This document shows positions 12,127-23,101 of a DNA stretch of 61,549 nucleotides, one piece after another. Within the stretch, counting starts at the first letter, position 1. Every line of letters starts with the position of its first letter. The translations under genes and the position numbers were made by a program. The notes under the pieces are model-generated. The model saw nothing but the letters and a program-made list of their open reading frames with translations, was not told the origin of the DNA and made no database searches. Source of the stretch: Bondarzewia mesenterica (Eukaryota > Basidiomycota > Agaricomycetes > Russulales > Bondarzewiaceae); contig SGPL01000151.1 of the NCBI GenBank assembly GCA_004802705.1, positions 1-61,549 of the forward strand, in the 5' to 3' direction.

Positions 12127-12795
12127 TCAGAGGCTGAAACAATTCGAAGGCCTGATCAAGATACAAAGGTGTGTAGAATCCCGGTCTATTCCATCTCGTC
12201 TTATAGTCTGGATGTTTGGAGTCATGCACGACTTATTGCAATAGCTCAAGGCTCCCTTGTATGAGAACACTGGCACGAATCGCCGGAACAAGTCATTGAT
12301 CAAGGCAAAATATCCGCCAAGCAAATCAGCGGACGAAACAACCTTTTTTTCTGTACATTTTACGTTGATTAGTGTGATGTTACATCATGATATTGAATCT
12401 ATTCAAAGCGAGTTGTGACCTGATGTTTTGCGAGTCGTAGGTGAATTTGTGCATGAGTTACTGCCAGCGTATTGTTGACTCCTTTTGTCCAGCACCCTGA
12501 TTGTTACCAGCATGATTTTCTGTGTGCATGTATATAGCACTACTCTGCCACCCCAAAATTGCTTCCGGCATACTTCTGTGGCGAATAGCATTGTCCGGCG
12601 ATCTTCGGTCAATGCGATGTCATGCCGGTGAGGAGAACTTTCAAAGCGTAATCTGATCATGTCCATGCTCTGCAGTAGGATAGACCGTGGATCAGTGCCG
12701 TAGATGGCAGCGGGAATAATCTGCTCGCAGTTTTCGACCGTCGCTTTCTCTATCGCTTTGGGCCCATTGTCTTGACTACAGCGGCAACCCATCAC
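12127..12795 (-). CDS. Hypothetical protein, doubtful
   Basis: Two minus-strand open stretches (12795-12403 and 12324-12127) might be exons of a small gene. The first encodes about 130 residues starting MMGCRCSQDNG, with no domain I recognise. The second includes LGGYFALINDLFRRF and two cysteines (CNKSC). A splice pair joining them could not be confirmed. It lies head-to-tail behind SPO11 and divergent from the KEN-box gene. It may equally be spacer with chance open frames. Confidence 0.25.
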
Positions 12796-13115
12796 AATAA
12801 CCTGTGTGGCTCAAAAATGGCTCTTCCATTGGCTTTCGCCGTGCCGCCCTATATTTCTCTTTTCATGATTCGACTATAATCTGACCTCCTGTCGCAGATT
12901 ATCGTCTGGGATATGGGCTCCTTTTGAAGGCTCCCGTTGCTCGTGAAGGGAAGCAAGGTCCCGTGACATTCACCCGCATCCTTTATATTCCGCCTTTCCT
13001 CCTGTGCAATATCTTCTCGCAAGCCTCTGCTCTCCGCTGTCGAGGACGTCGACGATCTGTTTCTCTCGTTATTGCATCCCCTCTGTCTTTATACCCAACA
13101 TTGATTTCCACCGTC

Positions 13116-13639
13116 ATGATTTCCCGTCGCCGCACCGCGCCTTCTCTCGTCATCAACTCCACCAATGTGTTCTCGACCGGCGGCAAGTCATCGTCACTCT
13201 CCAGTGGTGCCAACAAGGAGAACATATCACTTAGTGGCTCGTCAAGGCCCAAGTCGTCAAAGCGCCACCACAAGGCCAAAGCTGCCATCATTGGCTCTGC
13301 CGTAAACAAAAGTCCAAGGCGCCCCCACCTCGCGGCCAAACGTCCCCGCAAAAGGCTCTCGACTTCCAGCTCGTCCACAGATGATAGCTCATTAGATCTG
13401 GACATCGGAGATACGGGCCCTGTGGGACAGTCGCTTTCAGGAGTTCTATTTGACGAGGGACGCGCTGATTACATTGAGTCTACTGAGGCAGACGCGAGAG
13501 CGCGAGAGCTCACGGAAAGCCCTCTTGCTGATATTTCCGACTCGTTTTTGTCCGTGTCTGGTGTTACTGGGTGAGTTGCAATTCTCCCACGAATCATTAT
13601 CCGGGAACTCAAAATAATTTCCACAGAAACATCCAGTAA
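13116..13639 (+). CDS. Small basic/acidic protein with KEN box and D-box-like motif
   Basis: A two-exon gene for a predicted 155-residue, largely disordered protein of unknown family. ATG 13116 (MISRRRTAP) was chosen because the protein-like composition begins there. Exon 1 ends at 13570 and a GTGAGT..ACAG intron (13571-13626) leads to a four-codon last exon. From N to C it holds an SRRR start, a KEN box in GANKENIS (about residue 32), a basic block with a CDK-like SPRRP and a D-box-like RKRL, a Ser/Asp stretch, and a C-terminal acidic part with ESPLADIS. Small size, disorder, KEN plus D-box and CDK sites are the layout of APC/C substrates such as securins, CDK inhibitors or cohesion regulators. 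I cannot choose among them. Confidence 0.65.
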
Positions 13640-14485
13640 TTCCATTTCAATCTATGTGTACGCGTTATTCATATACTGGTAACACTACCAACACACTACA
13701 GCCTCCGGGGATGGGTGGCGGGGTCGAAGACTTTTGGACCATTATCGTGTTTGTACGATTATAATAATTGCAGCCTGATTTTTTCTGAAAAGGCGGGAGC
13801 TGTGATGAATCCATTGAGGTCATTTACTTGCCATGATACGGTGCAAATCATTTTTCTGGGGCCCCAGTACTTGTCATATTGATTTCTGAAATTCCAACTC
13901 GACGACGCGTTTAAACACGGTCATGTGATGTGACGTCACGTCACTAGGCAGCAATATAGCCATGGCGCGTGATGCCACGATGCATATCTTCGGGCGGGTG
14001 CTGCGACGTTGCGGCTCCAGGCAGTTCCAGCTGTGATATGTGTGCCCAGGATGATGCATTGATGGTTGGATTAGAGTGGGTTTTGGAGGATTGTGGAAGG
14101 GCAGTGAATCCGGCCGCCCGACTCACTTCGCGAAAGGAGTTCTTCAGTAATAGACCGCCTCTCCCGTCATCCTGCACCCGAGTACGCCAAGCGAAAGTTC
14201 AAATTACGAAGTTCAAATCTACGCAGAAGCATAAAAGAAAATTGCCGTGTCTGCCGAGACAACCGTATCGTTCGCGACGCGTTTGTTTGTTTGGCTGCTG
14301 ATGATTCTGAACAAAGCTGGCATCGACTTGACATCAGCCACCTCTCTCCACGATAATTTCTTGGTCGCCACTTTCTTGTCTCCATCTCACTCTGCAATCG
14401 CTTTTCTCTTGTTCTTGACAGCAGCAGTGTAGGATATTTCTGAACATTGAACCCCAACGTCAGCTAGACGCGACTGTACTTTACA
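13640..14485. other. Upstream region of DBF4
   Basis: Gap of about 850 bases between the KEN-box gene and DBF4. Open frames on both strands near 13944-14301 have no motif or splice support. It contains ACGCGT at 13905-13910 and 14277-14282, and a TGACGTCACGTCA palindromic stretch near 13931-13943. Confidence 0.5.
14277..14282. promoter_or_regulatory. MluI cell-cycle box upstream of DBF4
   Basis: ACGCGT, about 204 bases upstream of the DBF4 start codon. A second copy is at 13905-13910. DBF4 levels cycle in yeast and peak at G1/S, so MBF-type control is plausible, but the motif alone is weak evidence. Confidence 0.35.
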
Positions 14486-16621
14486 ATGGCCACCGTTTCT
14501 CGCCGTCCTCTCAATCTGCGAAGCCTACCTCAGCTACCTACCGCACCCTCACCACTCCAGATGAGGTCCAAGTCATCTTTAACTTTTACAAAGCGTCCTC
14601 GCTCTCCAGATCCATCTATGGACAACCAATCTCAAAGCGCCAAGCGCGCTCGGGCGACCCCGCCTGCCACGACCACGACCCGCGAAGACGATCCGAAAAA
14701 CAAGGACCGGAAGCGTGCAGAACGCGAAGCTCAAAACGAAGAGTTCAGAGTCAAGTACACTCGGGCGTTTCCTGGGTTTGTCTTTTACATCGATTGGGAC
14801 GTGTTGGATACAGAAGGCGAGGCCGCGAAAGAGCGGCTTATCACCAGAGTCATGCATATGGGTGCAGTGCGTGTCGTTGACCTCGTTTCACAATATAGCT
14901 GTGTTAATGAACAGGACTGCATGCTGTTGATGAATGGCATATCCAGCATATCGATGACTTTTTCTCCAACGCGATCACACATTTCATCACAAACAAGCCA
15001 ATCCCGACGGATGATCTTGGGGCGAACAAGGAAAATATTTCGAAGTCTCGACTAGGACTCCCGCGCACGCCATTGCTGTTGAAGAGTCCGATCAAACTCA
15101 AGGCGCGGTTAGTATCCTATGGACACTCCTCGTGTGTGCATGTTGAATATATCTTGCTCCAGTGCTACAGATGACGCGCCCTACGATGGACTTGTCCGGA
15201 AGGCAGTGTCCTTCGGTATGAAAGTCTGGAGTATCGCCAAGCTCGAGAGTGTTCTTGACCGCTGTCAGGTCCCTGTGACCCCTGGCCCCTCCGCTAGCCC
15301 CACAACACAGCGTTCCTTGTCCCGAGCCCTCAAATGGGAGCAGTTGAACGGAACAACTGAGCGCGATCCTAACCAAAAGCGCCACGATTTCCGCTATTTC
15401 TCGAAGTCCAGCTTTTTCGTTTTAGTCGAAGACCTGAAGCAAGAGCTCGCAACAATCCATGCGCTTGAATACCCCATCACCAAACGTGATGGTAAGGAGT
15501 TCGGCTCGTGGCCTGTCTTACATTGTCATCCTAAGTCTCGCGGACCATTCATTGAGTACGACGAGAAGGAGGCGCGGCGGGCTGCCAAAATCGAGAGGCA
15601 GGATAAGGAGAGGGAGGAGGAACGACGCAGACGGAAGGCGAAGCTCCGCGAACGGGAAATGCGGAGGATGGCCCAGGAGCAAGCACAGATGCAGGTGAAA
15701 CAAGGGGGAGACCTGCGACGTTCAGTATCCATGGTCAACCTCTACCGCCGAGTAAACAAGGACGATGCAGCCGATGGCCTCATCGACCTGGACGCCGAAC
15801 TGGGTGATACCATGGAATCCGTCAACGCGTCTGGGTACATTCAATCTGGGACGTACATGGCCGCGTCGGGCAATAGCGTTTCTATCACTTCGACTACGGG
15901 GACTACGTCGACCGCCGGGCTTCGCCCTCGCAACAATCAGCTTCCTGCGGGGCTGCGCGAGAGATTGCAGCAACAGGTCGTTACTTCGCGCAAGGTCACC
16001 GTGGGCTTCACTAATGACAAGGGTAAAGGGAAGGCGATGGGGGATATGGGCCCGCCAGTCGGCATTCCAGAGCGGAAGACGCTCCGGAAGAGCAAGAGTA
16101 CGAATACGATGAAGCTCCCGAAACGTGAGGAAGGAAGCAAACCTGGATACTGCGAGTGTTGTCGCGCCAAGTTCCCTGACTTCACAGAGGTAAGCTCCCG
16201 ACAGTCATCCCCCTATCCCTCTGTTTCAGACTTGATTCTATGCCTCTGAACCACCATTCTGATTCTGCGTTCGTTTTTATGTTCTTTCTTTTGATAGCAC
16301 ATAAAGAGCCGCAGGCATCGCAAATTCGCCAGCAACGATGATAATTTCCTGCAGCTCGACTTTGTGCTCAACCGCGTGCGCCGTCAGACGAAGGCCGATA
16401 TCGAGGCCGCGCGAAAGCGCGAGTTGGCGATGTGCAGGGACGTCGAGGACGAGAACGACGGTTCGCCCAGTGACGAGTCGGAGGAGATTGAAGTGGATCG
16501 GGACATGCAGATGAGGTCTTCTAGCGGGGAGGTCTCGGACTACTTACCTCATCCTCAACTGCAGTCAGACGAGGAGTATATCGATCTGGATGCGGATGGG
16601 GAGGATGANTTCGAACCTTGA
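14486..16621 (+). CDS. DBF4: Dbf4/Dfp1/Him1, regulatory subunit of Cdc7 kinase (DDK)
   Basis: Regulatory subunit of the Dbf4-dependent kinase, which phosphorylates MCM to fire origins. The N-terminal BRCT-like region is joined across an intron near 14865-14911 and includes EWHIQHIDDFFSNAITHFIT. A KEN box (GANKENISKSR) follows. The next intron (about 15107-15169) leads to DDAPYDGLVRKAVSFGMKVW. Motif M is strong: YFSKSSFFVLVEDLKQELATI and EFGSWPVLHCHPKSRGPFIEYD. A charged coiled-coil stretch follows. Motif C is the DBF zinc finger: YCECCRAKFPDFTE joins HIKSRRHRKFA across an intron at about 16190-16298, giving the CxxC..HxxxxxH ligands. The acidic C-terminus holds one N at 16609. Every DBF4 motif is present, so the gene looks functional. 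Confidence 0.94.
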
Positions 16622-16996
16622 GGCATGGCACGAGAGTGTTCTNTGAACTGNTGTTTCTTGTCGCGGGAGGGCCGAGGCATGAAGCAACGGTAGGCTTACA
16701 TACGAGATTTCATTGTTGTTCACAATACTTCTGTATAATAAACCATGTAATCCTGTTTCGTTCNCAATTCAAGGTTTTGCGAGCGTCGCTGCAGGACAGA
16801 GCTGGACCCGCGCCCCACGCCTCGCAACGAGGTTATGTCCATAGAAATAGCCCGGATTGTGACAAGGGTATANACACAAAATAAATATACAGAGTCCGGT
16901 TGCAAATTCGTAGAATCGTAAGGGTCATGACGNTNCTCAGCAAATAACAGGAACCCGTAGTCCAANGGAATACTCAGACACNAACGATCATGAGAT
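16622..16996. other. Convergent 3' region with scattered N bases
   Basis: Spacer between DBF4 and the secreted-protein gene. Several single N bases occur. I see no gene. Confidence 0.5.
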
Positions 16997-18132
16997 CTAA
17001 ACGATAGTGACTGTAAGGATGCGTGTGATGCCATCAGTCGCGATGTCTGTCCAATATCTGTGTAAGAGGTCTGGAGAAANNTGAGTCAACGCCGNGACGA
17101 ACCATGATTGACACCAGNGCTTCCAGCAGGGAGAAGACCCGTGACATTCTCAGCAACGGAGCTNTATGAAANGCCGTCGAACGATGTACTGCCAACAGCA
17201 GCGTTGACGAGGTCGTCACTGGTGTAGAGCGTAAGAACAGGTATCGGTCAGTTAACNTGTTCTTCCATACTCACCGNCCGATGTTGTAACCGTCAGGCAC
17301 GATATTGTGATTTTCCGTTACATTCTGACGATTAGGGATTAGTGCAAATTTTGGAACAGGGAGAACTGTTGTCCCCTAAGTTACCTCTTCTTTAGAGACA
17401 CTGTGGNCAGGGAACATTAGAGATGCATTATTGCGCCGGAGTTTGACAGATGCACTNACGCGAGGAAAAGTGCGCTGCTATTCGCAGAGGGCCCGTTCTG
17501 ACGCCACATTCTGCCAGTGGGATATTTTTGAATCAGTGGTGTGAAAAACCATACCGAATTGTGCAGGTTCGAAGAAATGGCCATGCCCGTGAGCCCGCTC
17601 ACCTGAAGTGGTTACCACCAATCAGACTCTCCAGGCAGGTGCCAANATCGGCATTGCCGAAGTCCTGGCGAAGCTCTATGGTCTGGTTCAGCGAGCCATG
17701 GCCATCTCCAAGATTGGCCGTCTGTGGGGCCCCGAGGTGGATTCCGAAGCATTCCGTGGAACTTAATATGGCGTTGAAATGGAAGCATCACACCGTCAGT
17801 TTTGAATGAGTTAACGGGTGCAATAGGTGGCGCGTAATTACAATCCAATAGAACGTGCATAGTTGAGGAAACCGTCGTCCGTCAGCACATCGGGAGAGCT
17901 GAGCCCAGAGATGATGACCTATTCGAACAGTGAACTCTGTGAGCCCACTGNGCAGCTGCAAACTCACGTTCAAGGGTTCTCCAAGGCCATTTCCCGCGGA
18001 ATCAAGCATTGATCCACCCCCCGCATTGGGGTCAAAGAANGCGACGGCACGTTTGACTGGCAGAGGTGAGTTCGCGAANGTGAGCACGGCCTGAGCGACC
18101 AGGAAAGACCAGATAGCAACACGAGTCATCAC
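16997..18132 (-). CDS. Secreted protein of an uncharacterised mushroom family
   Basis: Predicted secreted protein of about 230 residues, one of a family I recognise in Agaricomycetes but for which I know no function. ATG 18132 starts a signal peptide (MTRVAIWSFLVAQAVL). The mature part has FFDPNAGGGSMLDSAGNGLG and EPLN joined across an intron to VIISGLSSPDVLTDDGFLNYARSIG. It continues with FGIHLGAPQTANLGDGHGSLN, GTCLESLIGGNHF, GPSANSSALFLA, VSKEE joined to NVTENHNIVPDGYNIG, SDDLVNAAVGSTSFDG, AENVTGLLPAGS, and a last exon ending LTVTIV at 16997. About eight exons. N bases obscure several residues. A TATAAAAG box lies about 100 bases upstream. Several N-x-S/T sites fit secretion. Confidence 0.72.
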
Positions 18133-18229
18133 GGCGGAAAGGAAAGGAAGTAGTCAACAGCAAGAGCCCAAGGTGCNAGAGACGTAGGATGAGAACGCGT
18201 CGGAAAATGGGCGAATTGGCACCATGGAC

Positions 18230-18237
18230 CTTTTATA
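18230..18237 (-). promoter_or_regulatory. TATA box of the secreted-protein gene
   Basis: On the minus strand the sequence reads GGTATAAAAGG, about 98-105 bases upstream of ATG 18132. This spacing fits a TATA-driven, probably strongly regulated promoter. Confidence 0.5.
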
Positions 18238-18240
18238 CCG

Positions 18241-21200
18241 CCCAGACGAAGCGAACGTGCGACATTGGGCATATGCAACAGCAGCTACCGATGTCGCTTA
18301 GTTGAGCAATAAGATGGTGAAGAANGGCGATAAGAAGCTTGATTTGGACCGGTACTCAATGTGAGAAGTCGTTAGCAGCCATGTGATAGGCTACTTCCAT
18401 GCAGCACGAGCTCTTTNGTGACCATCAACGTGCCGGGTCAGANGCTGAGAGACAGTCCCATCAGCGAGAATGCTGCATTAAGTATCCTTCCGNTTAATGA
18501 GGTCGTGCGTGTTCCTTGTGTGTCGCGTACGACACGCGAAACGATGAGCGTCCGCCCATTTCCATAATTGTACTGGTCACCTGCCTTCTTTGGTATCCNT
18601 GAAGTTTACACAATCTCGTAAAACCCGACAAGATAAAACGGTGAACCCACGGTCACCAAGTTGAACCTATTTTTGACGACGCAAACTGAATGCGGATGCC
18701 CCTTGAGTGCTTGAGCCTGCGAAAGGAAGGGGACAAGCGCTGCTGTTNAAACGTGATTTATATCTGTTCTTTCGTTGGTATTCGCTGGTAGCCAGAGCGT
18801 CTCTGTACACAAATATTATATGGGCATTCGCGCCACAGGTGTGCAATTGACTGTGACGGCTTGCATCAGGCCTTAGCCTGCCTATGCACAGACTGAGACT
18901 GAGTACTGAACCTCCGGCCTAAGAACATGGAACAGCTGGTGAACGACGTTATATAGGATTACTTACGAACAGTATGAGATCCACTCTCACCTGCTATGAC
19001 CATTGCCACCGATTGAATTTAACGAGGCTTGGTGGGACTTGCGCAGCTGGACGAGAGTATATGCTTGTGTTCCGCGTATNACGTGAACTGCGAGCTTTGA
19101 GAGGCATCAGACACTCTCTTCGGAGTTAAGATCAAGTCGTCTCGTAAGGCTTGTTTGCTTGCAANGCACTGCAAAGTGACATGATTAGTATGTAAACCCC
19201 ACGGGGACAATACTTTCAATGGCAAGGGAAAGGCTTTGCTTTTTCAGGTGGCAATCTCTCGTTCTTGTTCAAAGACCTTCGAAAACGGAAAGAAAGTCAA
19301 CTAAGATACGGCGGGGATAATAAAAACATCGCTTGAGTGTATCAGGCGCAGAATACGCTGTCAGTTACAAAATTCTTCGCCTATATAAGGAGCTCGNACC
19401 AAGCCTTCCAGGATAGGTGTTGAACAAGGTAAGTACTTTACCTCGGTAGCGTAAAAACCCTCTTTCTCCGTTTCTCCATGCAAATGGGATACGAGGCTTG
19501 AAGGCCCTTGGCTGCGCTGCTCGGATGACCCAAGTGAATTCCGCATCCATCACACCTACGATGCAAGGAAACGCGGAAAAGTTATTTGAGCACTTGCAAC
19601 GATTCAATACGTACGCATACTTTGTAGATAGCTAAGGCCTACGTANCTCACCAGCGTCTGACGTACGTGGAATGTAGATAATGCGCCGGCATGGATGTAA
19701 GCCGTTTAAGGCACATCTTCGAGGTCATTCTAAGTATGCGGAGAGTATTATTGTCGACATCGGATCTTACTCCAGGTTTGCCCGGACAATCGTGGGGTCT
19801 TAAGTTACAGTTGGGGTGGGTGCAAAAAGAATGGACGCATGGGTAAGCTTTGTCAGATGAAGACTAGAGACTTACCGCTGGTCCTCGACAGAATCTTGCG
19901 TCCCAGTGTACTTCCGGGATCGCAAGTACTGGCAGGAACAGGCAGTCGCCGTCTCATTCAAAATTCAAATAGCCTTTTCATAAGCCTCCTTGACTTGTCA
20001 GAGCTTGTCAGCCACAAGAGGACCCGACAACCATGCCATAGGTGCGTGTAGTCAAACGGCGCCGCCGTGCCGAAGCTCCGATGCATGTCCGATAGCTGAA
20101 GATATCGACTAACCTTCCTCATCCGAGTCTTGCCAGTCCTCTCGCCGTACTAATTCTCGCTTTACCCTGCACACCAACTTCATTTCTCGTCGCTCTCGAC
20201 TGCCCTCCGACCTTTGCGGGTCATGATATAGTGGATCGATTGTCATCACTAATAACAATCTGCTGTGGAGACTGATAATTAGATTAGCACCTATCACCGC
20301 AGGGCGTTGTGCTTCACTTGGCACACAAGAACAACTTCGCGATTCCCAAGTATCTGGAGCTATTAATGGACGGCCCCAAGCGCCTCAGAAAGAGCGGCAG
20401 GAAATGAGGAATCAGACTTGTAACCCTTTGTTCACTTTTGATTCCGGCTACGTCTATAGTACTATGTAGGATATTTAGTCTGGCAGTCAAGAAGGCGAAA
20501 GCTGGCAAAGTGTGTCTTGTCGGTACGTTGATGCATAATCGCCTCTGACTCGGAACGTGCCGCTGGCGGGGTTGCCGGGGGTCCTGCCACGAGTCGCCAC
20601 ACTGCTGTGCCCGGTATGAACTGTGGGCCGCGGCGGCGTGATTTCAAACTTTACTATTCCAAGCAACAAAGTTGTACGTAAACACCAAGGAAACCGTTAC
20701 AAGAAGGAAAGAAAGCGTCTTTCTCGGATCCTTGTTCCCTCGTAAACCTCCAGAATGAAAATGTTAACTGTTTCAGAAGAAAGTCGGCCTGGGTATATAA
20801 GGACCTGGACATGCATGTTACTTCCGCCAAGTTCGCGCCGGATGAGCCTGCCTGCGAATTACGTAACTACAAAAGACCGTGTCACGTCACGCTTAGAACG
20901 AACGAACTAAGTCCCAAGTTCAGGGCCGATCCTTCTTCAGGATCGCAGTGACCACAACCAACATCCTCAGGCGCGAAACCTCATGTAGGTCCCGTCCTTT
21001 CATCTTTTCAGTGCTCGACAAAATGTGCTCACAAAGTGACAAAATATTAACTCATTTTGGTCAACTTTATCGCCCCTTGTGGTCCAGTACTCGTGGCGGC
21101 ATTCTAGATCAGTTTGACATCTGCAAATCTCGTCTTCTCCTGGACGGTGCTCTCCTTTTTACTCTCGAAAAACTTGTGAGTTTTCTTGATTTCGTTTTAA

Positions 21201-21261
21201 ATTCACTAGGTCTTCATATTTGTCGTAGCTTATTCAGCGGACTTCTTGAATTGAGTTTGCG
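18241..21261. other. Gene-poor stretch with N bases; no supported gene
   Basis: Three kilobases without a supported gene. Short open frames on both strands lack motifs and splice structure. Single N bases are scattered up to about 19645. Two similar TATA-like sites occur (TATATAAGGAGCT at 19383 and TATATAAGGACCT at 20804). The second could serve the Zn2Cys6 gene or a non-coding transcript. A plus-strand frame at 20948-21412 has no recognisable content and overlaps the factor's first exon in another frame. Confidence 0.5.
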
Positions 21262-22801
21262 ATGTCGGATTCGAGACTTGGAACACCTCTCGTGGAGGCC
21301 GTCGATGATAATCAACTTACCATCCGAATTCCCAATCCCAAAGTTTTCATGGCACGTCAGTCGCAATGGAAAGGGCGTAGAGGGAAGCCGAGGTGTGACC
21401 ATTGTCGATTGAACAATTTGAAGGTTAGCTACGAATCTGGCAATGCCGTATCGTCTGACTAAATCTGGAACAGTGCGACAGAGTACTCCCAACCTGCAAT
21501 CACTGCTCTTGGGCTACCCGGGAGTGTAAATATACTCCGTTGCCAACACCGGCACATCGCGGCATACCACGATGCGATAGGTGCCGTTTCCACAATCTAA
21601 AGGTCAGCATGCCATTCCTTCGACTCCTGACTCGCGAAGATTCATCATATTGGCAGTGCGATCGTAATCTGCCTGTGTGCAATCACTGCACTGAAGATGA
21701 AGGAGCAGAATGCAATTACACCCCGAAGAAACGACATAAAGTGCCATCTGATCATGCTGCTGCTGCTAAGGAGAGGCAACCGACGCAGCCTTACACTGCA
21801 AAGACGGCCTCCTTTCTCATCTCAGATATGCCCAATGAGGAGAACTACACTACGGGAAATTGGATCGCGGAACATCCGGAGGCTTTGAGGGGCAGGCTAC
21901 CCCCTGGAATGTACGAGATCTATTCATCGGGTTCACAGGGATCCGACGACGAGTCAATGGATGGGAGTAACTCGCCCAGACATCGTCCCAGTCATGACCG
22001 CTCATGGGAAGCACGTATGCTTTCTGCTGGTCCCTCGGGATCCAGGCCGTGCGCGTTCGAGGGCACGCTTTTGCCCAGCCGTTATCTCGATCCTTGGTAC
22101 CATTCTGCCTTTGCTCCACTCCCACGGTCGATTCTCCAGGGCATTCGCACCGTCAATCCTGTTGAGATGCCCAGCCGACAGAATTATGACGAGGCATTAT
22201 TTAAGTTCCTCCACGATCTGCCTCCCGAGCTCGGTGAGATTTCCGCGTTTTCACCAGAGGCATATTCGGATTTGGCGCGCGCCGTCGCAGAAGGCGATAC
22301 CGCACGTTTGAGCTCTCGATTGAAATCCTGGACGCAGTTCCACCATGTACGCTCCGGGTCGCGCAAGTACCACCTCTTATTGCTCCCGCGCGAGGCATAC
22401 TTCAGCATTCGTCCGGAGAAGGAGGATCGGCTGCGGAACGAGTTCATCGCCGAGGTAGACGGTGAAACACCCACCAACAAGTCTTCAGTCACCTCCACCG
22501 GTCATGGCCCAGGACAGCATGTTATCAATAGCCATGAAGGCGTCTCTGCCTTCCTCAGGATTCCAGTTTTACCCCAGATTTATGACGTTTTGGTTTATGC
22601 ACATAAGAATCATGCCTCATCCGCTCAGACGCTAGCACAGGTCAGACAGGCTGGCGTCGTAAGTTCCTCTCCGACTTCTCATAATCCTCTTCGAATGCCT
22701 GACTCTATCTCCAGGCTTGTGTTACCTGGCCAATGGTGGAGACATTCGTCCGCTTATGCCCCCTTTGTAATTTGCGGGCGAAGTCGACACCACAGCAGTA
22801 A
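21262..22801 (+). CDS. Transcription factor-like protein with tandem Zn2Cys6 clusters and a C-terminal H2C2 motif
   Basis: Predicted 459-residue protein from four exons (21262-21423, 21474-21602, 21657-22658, 22715-22801). Near the N-terminus are two fungal Zn2Cys6 binuclear clusters in tandem. The first, C-DH-C-RLNNLK-C-DRVLPT-C-NH-C-SWATRE-C, has CX2CX6CX6CX2CX6C spacing. The second, starting CDRCRFHNLK, has the same spacing with X7 in the last gap. Both are cut by an intron at the same place, directly after NLK. An acidic Ser-rich linker and a middle region (PLPRSILQGIRTVNPVEMP) follow. The last exon completes AHKNH..VTWPMVETFVRLCPLC, an H-x2-H-x29-C-x2-C motif like the zinc-binding domain of retroelement integrases. 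A nuclear DNA-binding regulator is likely. The target is unknown. Confidence 0.8.
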
Positions 22802-23101
22802 TTCTATTGCGCGCGTATTTTGTTCAGTATGCAGAGCCATTTCTTTTTATGAAACTCGCTTTGGAGCATGGGATAGATGATGTGTAGCTATTATCACGGG
22901 TGGACAGCAGGAAGCTCTCATCAGGATGTAACCCTCAGTCATCATGTACAAGTTTAGTCCAGTAGCCGCGTCCCTTGTAATCATGAATTTTGTTTTAACA
23001 GTACGATCTTGTTTGTCAATCATTGCAGGGAGGACGTACCAAAGTAACAAATGACAAGATACAAAACTGGCTACAGTATGTCTCAGTATCATCCGCGCCC
23101 C

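Noticed and set aside
13944..14301. Opposed open frames upstream of DBF4
   Set aside because: No motif and no splice pattern, and the region also holds cell-cycle boxes. More likely promoter.
20948..21412. 154-codon plus-strand open frame overlapping the first zinc-cluster exon
   Set aside because: The overlapping frame with perfect Zn2Cys6 spacing is clearly the real one.
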